NCBI GenBank assembly: GCA_964526645.1
Contig: CAZGJN010000004.1
Span: 62,001 to 126,000, forward strand
Direction: 5' to 3'
DNA: 64,000 nt
From: JADJNW01 sp964526645
Lineage (GTDB): Bacteria; Bacteroidota; Bacteroidia; Chitinophagales; Saprospiraceae
This document shows positions 34,634 to 42,863 of the stretch, piece by piece. Each line of letters starts with the position of its first letter. The stretch's first letter is position 1. The translations under genes and the position numbers were made by a program. The notes below the pieces were generated by a model. That model saw only the letters and a program-made list of their open reading frames with translations. It did no database searches and was not told where the DNA came from.

Positions 34634-35935
34634 ATGACACCAAAACATGTTCCTACACTTGTTTTTTCGATGTTTTATTTTCCTTTGATCGCTTGGGCGC
34701 AAGCTGATTGGGATAGAATAGAAGCACTCCCTTTCTCCGATATTACCGATTTGATCATCCAGGGTGATACCCTTTGGGCTTCATCCGGCAATGTCGTGTA
34801 TGTCAGCTACGATGGTGGCTTTGGTTGGGGATTTACTGGCCCGATTGATGAAACCGTTGGCGAGATTTACACAATGCACTTGGATGAAAAGGATGAAAAC
34901 ACTGTGTACGCAGGTACACTTGGGCAAGGTGTTTTTGTTAGTAAAAATGGAGGTTTTCATTGGGAATCCTTTAGTACTGGATTGAGTGGTTTTGCCAATC
35001 GGGTCATTGATATCGTAGAGCGCCGTGATACGCTTTATGTTGGAACGGATGGCGATGGGATTTATTTTCGACCCAAAAATGCTGATCGGTGGCTACCTTT
35101 CAGAGAGGGACTGGGTAGTAATATCGCATATTCTATTCATGGATTGTTGGCTACCGATCGAGTCTTGTATGCTGGTGCAGGCCTGCACGGCTACTTGTAC
35201 TACCGCCCTAATGGGGCAAATGCTTGGATAGGTGCGCAGATTAATTCTCAAAATTCAACTTTGACTGCGCTCAATTTTGTCGAAACGGACGGCAATATCC
35301 TGGCAAGTACCTACTTGGGTATTTATCGAAGTACGAATCAAGGGGAAAGCTGGCAGCCTTTTGGGGTTGGGTTCAATCCTGCTGAATTCGGTGCTCCTTA
35401 TTACAGTCTTAGCAAAAGTAGCATTGATAATGGGTTATTCCTCGCAATCAGTGTGCCTGATGATAACACTTATCTGTTTCATTCTAATGATGGTGGTGAA
35501 AACTGGTACTTCGTTGAAAATTTTCTTGGAGGGTTTGGCTACAAAGCTGACAGAACTGCTGACCATATCTTTTTTGCAACCAATTATGGTTTGTGGTACA
35601 CGGAAGCAGATATTATTTCGGATGATAGCGAAGTGCCTGTGGAACATCCCGCTCACCTTCTTAGTATCCACACAGTCTATCCCAATCCGGTAGAAAATCA
35701 GGTGCAGGTACGTTTCTCATTAGCACAAAAATCAAATGTGACGGTTATCCTTACGGATGGTTTTGGTAGAAAAATAAAAATGTTGTTGTCGGATGAATTG
35801 CCAGCAGGCGAAAATAACTTCACCTGGCAATTATCGTCACTACCTGCTGGAGTGTATCAATTGGTATTTCAAACGATGGATGAAATCACCACAAAACAGC
35901 TTGTTATAGGGCGTTTTAAATTGACAACTCATTGA
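34634..35935 (+). CDS. T9SS-sorted protein with BNR/sortilin-like repeats
   Basis: The 433-residue exported protein has a signal peptide (FPLIAWAQA), several beta-propeller blades with Asp-box motifs (VSYDGGFGWGF, VSKNGGFHWESF, STNQGESWQPF, HSNDGGENWYF) and a C-terminal sorting domain of type IX secretion (VYPNPVENQVQVRFSL, then LPAGVYQLVF and TTKQLVIG). Such proteins are secreted through T9SS and attached to the cell surface. The target of the propeller is unknown. It is followed by a related gene on the same strand. Confidence 0.88.
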   Translation: MTPKHVPTLVFSMFYFPLIAWAQADWDRIEALPFSDITDLIIQGDTLWASSGNVVYVSYDGGFGWGFTGPIDETVGEIYTMHLDEKDENTVYAGTLGQGVFVSKNGGFHWESFSTGLSGFANRVIDIVERRDTLYVGTDGDGIYFRPKNADRWLPFREGLGSNIAYSIHGLLATDRVLYAGAGLHGYLYYRPNGANAWIGAQINSQNSTLTALNFVETDGNILASTYLGIYRSTNQGESWQPFGVGFNPAEFGAPYYSLSKSSIDNGLFLAISVPDDNTYLFHSNDGGENWYFVENFLGGFGYKADRTADHIFFATNYGLWYTEADIISDDSEVPVEHPAHLLSIHTVYPNPVENQVQVRFSLAQKSNVTVILTDGFGRKIKMLLSDELPAGENNFTWQLSSLPAGVYQLVFQTMDEITTKQLVIGRFKLTTH

Positions 35936-36067
35936 TAGACTTTAAGAAATGTTACAAACAGTTTTTGCAACTAGACCTTTCAAACGAAATATTATTTCTA
36001 ACCTTGTACAAAGTCAAATCAACTGGAAAAAATTATCATAAGCATACAACGTTTCAATACTGATTAT

Positions 36068-37411
36068 ATGAAAACTTACCTAATCGGCATATTGCTAATT
36101 TTAATTTCTCTAAAAGGTCTTGCCCAAAAATTCTGGCTGACTACCTATGAGTTTCCGGGCAGAGAAAAAACAGGGCTTACGCTTACTCCAAGTGGTTGTC
36201 TGTTTGTCAGCCTTACTAATGGCGTTATCAAAAGTTGTGATGAAGGCAACAGTTTTTCCACTGTGCTAAACTCATCGGCAGTTTATACCATTTATTCTAA
36301 CTCCTTTGGAGAAATTTTTGTAGGTGGCACAGGAAAAATATTTCGTTCTTTCAACAATGGGCAGACTTGGGACTCCGTGAGTGTAGGCACTACTTACCCT
36401 ATCAGTAAAATTATTCAAAATTCGCAGGGACATCTATTTGCCATTACAGGCGTATTCACCAATGATGATGGCTTTATAGGCGATGGCGTATTTTTTTCAA
36501 ACAACAAAGGTTTAACCTGGTCGCAACGCAATAATGGCTTGGGCATATACACCTGCATAGAGCAAATTACCATTGACAAAAACGACAGGATTTATATAGC
36601 AACTGCTGACGAATATGTAACTGGAAATGGGGGGCTGTTTATTTCTGAAAACAATGGAAATCTTTGGGAACATATCAACATCAGCGTAGATGGCAGAGGA
36701 GTTATAAACGACCAGGTTAAAGTTGCCAATGTTTGGAGTGTATCCGTATCGCCCCAAGACAGCGTGTATTTTAGTTTTTTTGGCACGGCAGTCAATACCA
36801 GTGTGCGGTTAAACTCGGTAAAGCACATTAGCGAAATACGAAATAATACACATTGGAAGGTTTTTAACGTCAATAATTCGACTTCATGGTGGCAGGATAA
36901 GTTACTCAATCCTATACATTTTGCACGCAATGGCGACAAGTATAGCTCTGTTTCGGGTTCTATAAATTTTGGAGGTACTTTTTTCTGCAAAAGTAACCAA
37001 ACCACTTGGGAAAAAATAAACTTCGGATTGGGAATTGACGTAAACGGGTTTCAGAATATCCAACATTTTGCCGAAGCCCCCAACGGAAAAATTTTTATGG
37101 TACAAACCCTTGACGAAAGGGTATATTACACCGACACAAGCTTAGTTACTTCCCTAATCAATCCCAAACACAGCTATCAGCAAATTGATGTATTTCCAAA
37201 TCCTGTGCGTGGCGGAGGTGATGTATTTTTTTCTAATATTTCAGAAAATCAAAAAGCACATATAAAATGCTATGACGCATCAGGCAAGCAAGTTTTTGAA
37301 ACAACGGATTTTCTAAACAGCAAGATTACTGCACCTCAACAGCAAGGTATCTATTTCCTGACTTTTGAAACAGGAAAGTATAAGTCCGTAAAAAAATTGA
37401 TAGTTCACTGA
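36068..37411 (+). CDS. T9SS-sorted protein with BNR-like repeats
   Basis: The 447-residue product has a signal peptide (LISLKGLAQ), Asp-box-like blades (SFNNGQTWDSV, SNNKGLTWSQR, SENNGNLWEHI) and a short type IX sorting domain (VFPNPVRGGGDVFFSN ending VKKLIVH). It resembles the preceding gene in architecture though not closely in sequence. Codon use is more AT-rich than in its left neighbours. It lies 23 bases before the SDR gene. Confidence 0.87.
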   Translation: MKTYLIGILLILISLKGLAQKFWLTTYEFPGREKTGLTLTPSGCLFVSLTNGVIKSCDEGNSFSTVLNSSAVYTIYSNSFGEIFVGGTGKIFRSFNNGQTWDSVSVGTTYPISKIIQNSQGHLFAITGVFTNDDGFIGDGVFFSNNKGLTWSQRNNGLGIYTCIEQITIDKNDRIYIATADEYVTGNGGLFISENNGNLWEHINISVDGRGVINDQVKVANVWSVSVSPQDSVYFSFFGTAVNTSVRLNSVKHISEIRNNTHWKVFNVNNSTSWWQDKLLNPIHFARNGDKYSSVSGSINFGGTFFCKSNQTTWEKINFGLGIDVNGFQNIQHFAEAPNGKIFMVQTLDERVYYTDTSLVTSLINPKHSYQQIDVFPNPVRGGGDVFFSNISENQKAHIKCYDASGKQVFETTDFLNSKITAPQQQGIYFLTFETGKYKSVKKLIVH

Positions 37412-37434
37412 GAAAATTAATTCCAAAATACAAA

Positions 37435-38229
37435 GTGAGATTAAAAAATAAAATAGCATTAATAACAGGTTCGGCTCGTGGTATAGGACAAGCTACAGCA
37501 GAACTATTTCATAAAGAAGGTGCATTTATAATCGTATCAGACATTAGGGACGAAGAAGGAAATAATTTTGTATCTGAATTAAAGACCAATGCCGAGTATC
37601 TTCATTTAGACGTAGGGAATGAAGAAAACTGGCAAACAGCAGAGAATTATATTAGGAATAAGTTTGGACGACTTGACATCCTAGTAAATAATGCAGGAAT
37701 TACAGGCTTTTTAGAGTCGTCAGGACCTTGGGACGCAGAAAACGCTGACTTAAAATCATGGGAAGAAGTTCACAGAGTAAATTCCACAGGTGTTATGCTT
37801 GGATGCAAATACGCAATAAGACTGATGAAAGACAAAGGTGGTAGCATTGTAAATATTTCTTCAAGAAGTGGTGTCGTTGGCATTCCGGGAGCTGTTGCAT
37901 ATGCTTCAAGTAAGGCATCTGTTAGAAACCATACAAAAAGTGTAGCTCTGTATTGTGCAGAAAAAGGTTATAGAATTAGATGCAACAGCGTTCATCCGGC
38001 AGCTATTATGACACCAATGTGGGACGCAATGCTTGGAGAAGGTGAACAAAGGCAACAAATCATTGAAGAAATAGAATTTGGAATACCTATGGGACACTTT
38101 GGAGAGCCGATTGATGTTGCATATGGTATTTTATATTTAGCAAGTGACGAAAGTAAATATGTGACAGGAATTGAACTGACGATTGACGGTGGAATTTTAG
38201 CAGGAAGTGAAGCAAAACTAAGAAAATGA
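37435..38229 (+). CDS. Short-chain dehydrogenase/reductase
   Basis: The 264-residue Rossmann enzyme has the cofactor motif TGSARGIGQA, NNAG, the active-site Ser in NISSRSG and YASSK carrying the catalytic Tyr and Lys, plus the C-terminal GIELTIDGG. Asp in VSDIRDEEG after the second strand points to NAD rather than NADP. The start is GTG 37435, set by the family start RLKNKIALITGS. Codon use is AT-rich and unlike the core genes. An attC-like structure follows the stop by seven bases, so it may be a captured gene cassette. The substrate is unknown. Confidence 0.92.
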   Translation: MRLKNKIALITGSARGIGQATAELFHKEGAFIIVSDIRDEEGNNFVSELKTNAEYLHLDVGNEENWQTAENYIRNKFGRLDILVNNAGITGFLESSGPWDAENADLKSWEEVHRVNSTGVMLGCKYAIRLMKDKGGSIVNISSRSGVVGIPGAVAYASSKASVRNHTKSVALYCAEKGYRIRCNSVHPAAIMTPMWDAMLGEGEQRQQIIEEIEFGIPMGHFGEPIDVAYGILYLASDESKYVTGIELTIDGGILAGSEAKLRK

Positions 38230-38236
38230 AAACGCC

Positions 38237-38383
38237 CTATAACACGGGTTTTGCGTCAGGCGGCTTGACGTGCAAACTCGGAGCTTTGTGCTTCTATTCA
38301 AGTTCAGTGCTGGTTGACAGTTTTGTGCTCCGATTCCGATAGCTATCGGAACCGCCCGAACGCAAAGCCCAAAAACGTTAAAT
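38237..38383 (+). repeat. attC-like recombination site after the SDR gene
   Basis: This 147-base imperfect palindrome has the layout of an integron attC site. The 5' box is CTATAAC and the 3' box GTTAAAT matches GTTRRRY. Inside these, GGGTTTTGCGTCAGGCGG (38246-38263) pairs with CCGCCCGAACGCAAAGCCC (38352-38370) with a few bulges, as the L-box arms do. The centre includes the 14-bp palindrome CCGATAGCTATCGG. The 5' box fits RYYYAAC imperfectly. No integrase gene is in the window. Confidence 0.65.
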
Positions 38384-38414
38384 ACTAATATTTTTCTTAC
38401 CAATATTAAAAATG

Positions 38415-38451
38415 AACCCTTGCATATAGTGCTGCAAGGGTTTGTTTTTTT
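38415..38451 (+). terminator. Rho-independent terminator after the SDR/attC-like cassette
   Basis: AACCCTTGCA (38415-38424) pairs perfectly over 10 bp with TGCAAGGGTT (38433-38442), followed by a T-rich run to 38451. Confidence 0.9.
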
Positions 38452-38475
38452 CTATTTAAAAAAGGAGGTAGAAAA

Positions 38476-38523
38476 GTTTGTTTTTAAAAACATTTTGTTT
38501 TAGTTTTGTTTTTAAAAACAAAA
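38476..38523. promoter_or_regulatory. Paired AT-rich palindromes, possible operator
   Basis: GTTTGTTTTTAAAAACA (38476-38492) is repeated in extended form as the perfect 20-bp palindrome TTTTGTTTTTAAAAACAAAA (38504-38523), just upstream of the GH73-like gene. Two spaced symmetric sites are typical of a repressor operator, but AT-rich palindromes also arise by chance. Confidence 0.35.
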
Positions 38524-38541
38524 AGTTTTAAATTTAAACCC

Positions 38542-39297
38542 ATGCAAATCCTAAGCTTTACTTCCCCTGTGCTACTATTCATGCGCCAAAACTGGCTAAA
38601 GCTGGCGGCTGCACTCGTTTTGATTTTGATTTTGCTCAAAAAAGACCTTAGTTTTAACGTCAATCTCCGGTCGCCGGTAAGGCCAAATCAGGAGCAAGTG
38701 CCCCCCAGCCACCAAGCAAAGGAAGAAAAAACGGAAGAGCGCTTCACGGAGAATCGCCAAGCCAGCCAAACAAACGCCGATAATGGTAGCGTGGAGTTAT
38801 TTGAATTGCCTGTTTTTAGCAAAGGCAGCAAGACCCGCGCCAGAGCTGTTGATAAGCTTTCCGGCATTGACGAAGATATCAAACAAAGCTACCTGAAGCG
38901 CTTCACAAAAGTAGCACGCAGCGAAAGTGATAAATTTGGAATACCGGCTTCTATCATTCTGGCAAACGGGCTTTTGCATAGCTTGGCAGGTACTTCGGAG
39001 CAGACTCAACGTGGCGAAAACCATTTTGCCATCCGGTGTTCAGAAGACTGGGAAGGGGGTACGGTTGAGCAAGAGGGTGTTTGCTACCGCCAATACGACA
39101 ATGCCTGGACGAGTTTTCGCGATCATAGTCTGTACGTCACAACGGGTAAATTCAGCGTTTTGCGTAAACTCGATCCTCATGACTATAAAGCCTGGGCAAA
39201 AGCGTTGGAAAAAGGAAAATACTCCGATGAGCCATATCTTTCCCGACAATTATTGCAGGTGATAGATGCCTTTGGTCTGGATCGGCTGGATCAGTAA
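38542..39297 (+). CDS. Membrane-anchored GH73-like (glucosaminidase-fold) protein lacking catalytic Glu
   Basis: The 251-residue product (ATG 38542) has an N-terminal membrane anchor (LKLAAALVLILILL), a polar linker and a domain of the FlgJ/GH73 muramidase type. The usual Bacteroidota sequence around the catalytic Glu is 'AQGLLESG'; here it reads LANGLLHSLAGTSEQ, so the Glu position is His146. The following NHF.I.C block (GENHFAIRCSEDW) and the C-terminal CYRQYDNAWTSFRDHS are kept. It may bind peptidoglycan without cleaving it. An upstream extension to 38506 is less likely as the start. Confidence 0.8.
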   Translation: MQILSFTSPVLLFMRQNWLKLAAALVLILILLKKDLSFNVNLRSPVRPNQEQVPPSHQAKEEKTEERFTENRQASQTNADNGSVELFELPVFSKGSKTRARAVDKLSGIDEDIKQSYLKRFTKVARSESDKFGIPASIILANGLLHSLAGTSEQTQRGENHFAIRCSEDWEGGTVEQEGVCYRQYDNAWTSFRDHSLYVTTGKFSVLRKLDPHDYKAWAKALEKGKYSDEPYLSRQLLQVIDAFGLDRLDQ

Positions 39298-39397
39298 TTT
39301 TTTAATTCGTCGAGTTTAGTAGCCAATAGGCGGGAGTTTTATTAAATTGATAACCAATTAGTTAGAGCGTTTTTTTAATGTAAAAATGCTCGACTAC

Positions 39398-39901
39398 TTA
39401 CTCTGTGCCCTCCAGCGTTTTTTTGTAATAATTGACCGTACCGCCGTACACCCAGCCAACTTTGGATCGGGTTGTTTTCACTTTCACCCAGGGTTCATTG
39501 GTTTTGACTGAACCGAGGCTAATCTCCTGTTTAAAATCCGTCACTTCATTCAAGAAAATAAGCTCTTCATGGAGTTTGAGGCGAACCACTACAGGGCTAT
39601 TCAAGCTGGGTTCTTTTCTTACATTTACGCCATCTACAATGGTATAGAGCGGCGTGTAGCGTTCTTTTACGGTGCGTATTTCGGTCGTTTTGGCAGTATC
39701 TTTAGGCGGTAGTGCCGCGGGTGGTGTAGTCATTACCCGCATGAGGGAATCTGCCATTTTGTCTTTTTGGTCTTTCTCCGAATATTTTGCCCTAATGGCA
39801 TTGCATCGCGAAACACCCCAGATCATTATGCTAATAAAAAACACTGCGATTACAATAAATTCAATGCGCAGCAGCATGTTATTGCCCTTCTTTTCGCTCA
39901 T
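39398..39901 (-). CDS. Membrane-anchored bacterial SH3-domain protein
   Basis: The 167-residue product has an N-terminal transmembrane segment (IEFIVIAVFFISIMIWGV), a linker with Pro and Lys, and a bacterial SH3 domain (about 85-160: TIVDGVNVRKEPSLNSPVV, ending KVGWVYGGTVNYY). Such domains commonly bind cell-wall peptides. It is convergent with the GH73-like gene, and both are small membrane-anchored wall-related proteins. Function is otherwise unknown. Confidence 0.85.
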   Translation of the reverse strand: MSEKKGNNMLLRIEFIVIAVFFISIMIWGVSRCNAIRAKYSEKDQKDKMADSLMRVMTTPPAALPPKDTAKTTEIRTVKERYTPLYTIVDGVNVRKEPSLNSPVVVRLKLHEELIFLNEVTDFKQEISLGSVKTNEPWVKVKTTRSKVGWVYGGTVNYYKKTLEGTE

Positions 39902-40410
39902 AGTTTTTGTGTATTATTGTAGCCAAAGAGCAAAATAAGCTATTTTATTTCAAAAATGCTTTTCTTTTGTCATAATCAGCTAAAAAAACGATACCCAGTG
40001 AATCAAAAATAAAGCATTTGCTGTAATACACAAAGGGTACTATAGCGAGCTATAATACCCTTTCCCAAAACCACTCATGAGATTATAATACTTTTGTCAG
40101 TACAATGCACAGCTTCTGCAAAGTTGCTTTTCTAGCAGCTTTTCAAAAGGGATTTACAATTGTTAGGTAGTAGTGTCGTTTTGTTAGTGTCGTCCTAGAG
40201 GAATTATAATTTGCTATTAGCGAGCCGCAAACAATAATAGTGTTTCATTGTGAGCCACGGTACAAATGTCGTGCAAAAGATTTTGGTAGATAAGTACAAT
40301 TTTATATCTTACTGCGCGGTTTCTGTTTTTGATTTTAAAATCAACATATTGATTTACAATTATTAAAACAATGTGAAAGTTGGTTTTTCTGTTTTTAAAA
40401 TGAGAAAGGT
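39902..40410. other. Structured intergenic region
   Basis: This 509-base gap has no credible gene. It holds a strong 15-bp hairpin at 40032-40063 (AAAGGGTACTATAGC with GCTATAATACCCTTT, one mismatch), an exact -7 element TACTTTTG at 40089-40096, a direct repeat TAGTGTCGT near 40170-40190 and a palindrome TTGATTTTAAAATCAA at 40329-40344. Together these suggest control elements or a short RNA, but no full promoter-terminator pair was found. Confidence 0.45.
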
Positions 40411-41853
40411 ATGAATCAACAGAGTCGGATTGTGAAGCATATTCAAGAATTGTCCACACGAGAAAGGGAGCGTTTTTTGTCCTTTGTAGAAGCATCTTAC
40501 TTCAATCAGCATGAAAAAACTAAAGAATTGCTAGAAATTACGCTGGACTATATCGAACGACCGAATGGGCAATTGGAGCGCAACAACTTATTCCAGCGGC
40601 TTTTCCCAGGCGAAAAATTTGATGAGCAGCGCTTGCACAACGTGATGTCCTACCTCAAAAAGCTGTACACCCGTTTTTTGGCGCACCAATTTCTGGAAGA
40701 TAATCCTTTGCAGGAACAGCTATTCACGCTGGAAGCTGCCTACGAAGCTAAACAATTTGACTTTATGCTCAACCGAGCGAAACAACTTGAAAAAAATATT
40801 TTGCAGCATCCGCACCAAGATGCTAGCTATCATTTTATTAATTATCGATTATGTCATTTGATTGGATATTACAACAGTGAATATATAGATCGCTCCAAAA
40901 CGGAGACCTTTCAAAAGATGATTAATCATTTAGATCGCTATTATATCATCGAAAAACTCCGAACTTCCTGTGATCTGGTTGCTAATATGATTCTTTTTAA
41001 TACAACCTATGATTTGGGCTTTTTGGAAGATTTACTTGCTTATGTTCAAAAAAATTGGGCACAGTTTGAGGGGGATACTTCTATCTTACTTTATTACACC
41101 ATTTTGATGAGTTTGAAAGATGAAAAAAACGCAGAACATTATGCACAGTTGAAATATCTCCTGAAAACAAAGGCACAACAATTGACGGCTCGTGAAGGCA
41201 GAGACTTATTCCATTTTGCTAGTAATTATTGCATCCGTCAGATCAATCTGCGCAATAGCCAATACCAGCGGGAATTGTTTGAGCTATACCAATCGGGTTT
41301 AAATACGGAAATGTTACTTCCAAATAATACAATATCAGAGTGGGATTATAAAAACATTACAACTTTGGCTTGCAGTTTGAAAGAATTTGAATGGACAGAG
41401 CAATTTCTCGAAAACTTTAAAGACCGCTTGCCGCATCATCGCCGTGAAAACGCCTATAATTATAACCTCGCTAATTTGTATTACAATAAAAAAATGTACA
41501 GTCAAACCCTTTCGGTTTTGCTCCGGGTGCAATTTACCGACATGGTTTATCACATCAGTACTACTTTTTTGCTTTTGCGCACCTACCACGCCCTGCGCGA
41601 TACGGAGGCCTTGCTATCTTTAATGGATACCTTTCGGATTTATGTAATTCGAAACAAAAAACTGACCACTGTGGAAAAGAAGGGCTATACCAATATGCTC
41701 CGATTTGCTAAAAAAATGGTATTGTTAAAGCATAACACTTCTACGTTTTCTAAAAAAATATTTGTAGAAAAAATGAATGCACTGCGCGAGAAAATAGAAG
41801 CAACTCAAAATATTATTAACAAGCAATGGCTCTTAGAGGAGTGTTCCGTATGA
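40411..41853 (+). CDS. Large helical-repeat protein, unknown
   Basis: The 480-residue product has no signal peptide or membrane segment. It is predicted to be all helical, with TPR-like pairs (NAYNYNLANLYYNKKMYSQTL) in the C-terminal half and an N-terminal part beginning IQELSTRERERFLSFVEASY. I recall similar ~480-residue proteins in several saprospiraceae-like genomes, usually present as paralogues, but no function. It may be a scaffold. It precedes the EAD11-type gene on the same strand. Confidence 0.75.
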   Translation: MNQQSRIVKHIQELSTRERERFLSFVEASYFNQHEKTKELLEITLDYIERPNGQLERNNLFQRLFPGEKFDEQRLHNVMSYLKKLYTRFLAHQFLEDNPLQEQLFTLEAAYEAKQFDFMLNRAKQLEKNILQHPHQDASYHFINYRLCHLIGYYNSEYIDRSKTETFQKMINHLDRYYIIEKLRTSCDLVANMILFNTTYDLGFLEDLLAYVQKNWAQFEGDTSILLYYTILMSLKDEKNAEHYAQLKYLLKTKAQQLTAREGRDLFHFASNYCIRQINLRNSQYQRELFELYQSGLNTEMLLPNNTISEWDYKNITTLACSLKEFEWTEQFLENFKDRLPHHRRENAYNYNLANLYYNKKMYSQTLSVLLRVQFTDMVYHISTTFLLLRTYHALRDTEALLSLMDTFRIYVIRNKKLTTVEKKGYTNMLRFAKKMVLLKHNTSTFSKKIFVEKMNALREKIEATQNIINKQWLLEECSV

Positions 41854-42027
41854 TAAATACTAAATGTAGTTAATGAATTCAGTGAAAAGGTGAAATGGCT
41901 TCAAGATAAAGCGATCTAAATAATTGTGCGCGATTAGCTATCATTTTTGTAAAAAGAATGGCGCTTAATCTTAAGTGCTATAATTTTTTGACTATCTTCC
42001 CTTCAAGTTTCAAAAAAACACAGCCTT

Positions 42028-42810
42028 ATGTCCGATATTATTGAGAAAATACAAGCACTGGTAGCCGATAGCCAGACAGAAGAAGCATTGGAGGCACTCA
42101 TTCAATGGCTTCGCACTCAACAATCTTACACCCTCAATGAAGCGATTTTGCTTCGCTCTCGGTACGAGCAAGTCGAAAAGGACTTATCCCTCAATTTGAT
42201 AAGCCAGGAGGATGCTTCCAGGGCATTCAGTCAGATCAATTTTTCTTTGCTCAATCTAATGGATAATTTGAATAAAGGCGAAACCCTTGTGGCTACACCC
42301 AGCCAGAAGAAGAGTACCAAAAATTGGATCATTGGCATTATGGGCATATTGCTGGTAGGGCTGACCATTTTACTGGTATTCAAAATAAGACCGGCGGATA
42401 GAGAAGAGCAAGCGACAGCTGCGTCCGATAAGGCTGCTACTATCATGGCTTCTACTGTCCTCCAGTTCCCACAAGGCAAAGAATTGAAGTTTTTGGGCAC
42501 AGGCAATAAGGCAACCTACACCGTTTTGGAAGGGAGCGCTGAAAGATACAATAGTGCTGAGCAACGAATCATTTTTAATATCCGATGTTATAACCATAAA
42601 GGTGGCTGGGGCGTGAATTTTTGGGATGATAGCTTCCGGCTACTGCTTCAGGATTTATCCTATGCCCCCAAAAGCAGCTTGAATGAAGTAGTGGATGTGG
42701 ATAGCTTCAAAGACGGGGAAATTTACTTCATCATTCCTCAAGGAACACGCAGTGCTGACTTGAAGATCAGTCATTATGGGGAGAGCGCCTCTTTGCAAGT
42801 GAGATGGTGA
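42028..42810 (+). CDS. EAD11-type membrane protein with C-terminal beta-sandwich-like domain
   Basis: The 260-residue product begins with a domain (about 1-85) that matches the effector-associated domain 11 pattern known from Bacteroidota conflict-system adaptors: DSQTEEALEAL, then LLRSRYEQVEKDLSLNLIS and INFSLLNLMDNL. A transmembrane segment follows (about 100-118) and then a C-terminal domain (about 150-260) rich in beta-strands and aromatic residues (FNIRCYNHKGGWGVNFWDD). Adaptor domains of this type bring effectors to partners bearing the same domain; no such partner is seen here. The following Omp85 gene begins 53 bases later. Confidence 0.7.
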   Translation: MSDIIEKIQALVADSQTEEALEALIQWLRTQQSYTLNEAILLRSRYEQVEKDLSLNLISQEDASRAFSQINFSLLNLMDNLNKGETLVATPSQKKSTKNWIIGIMGILLVGLTILLVFKIRPADREEQATAASDKAATIMASTVLQFPQGKELKFLGTGNKATYTVLEGSAERYNSAEQRIIFNIRCYNHKGGWGVNFWDDSFRLLLQDLSYAPKSSLNEVVDVDSFKDGEIYFIIPQGTRSADLKISHYGESASLQVRW

Positions 42811-42863
42811 TGTACCAAAGCGCCGTTTTTTGCGTTGGTAGCAAAAAGGGGCACAGGTGCGCT

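Noticed and set aside
38237..38383. Simple rho-independent terminator of the SDR gene
   Set aside because: It is 147 bases long, lacks a T-run, and a separate perfect terminator lies at 38415-38451.
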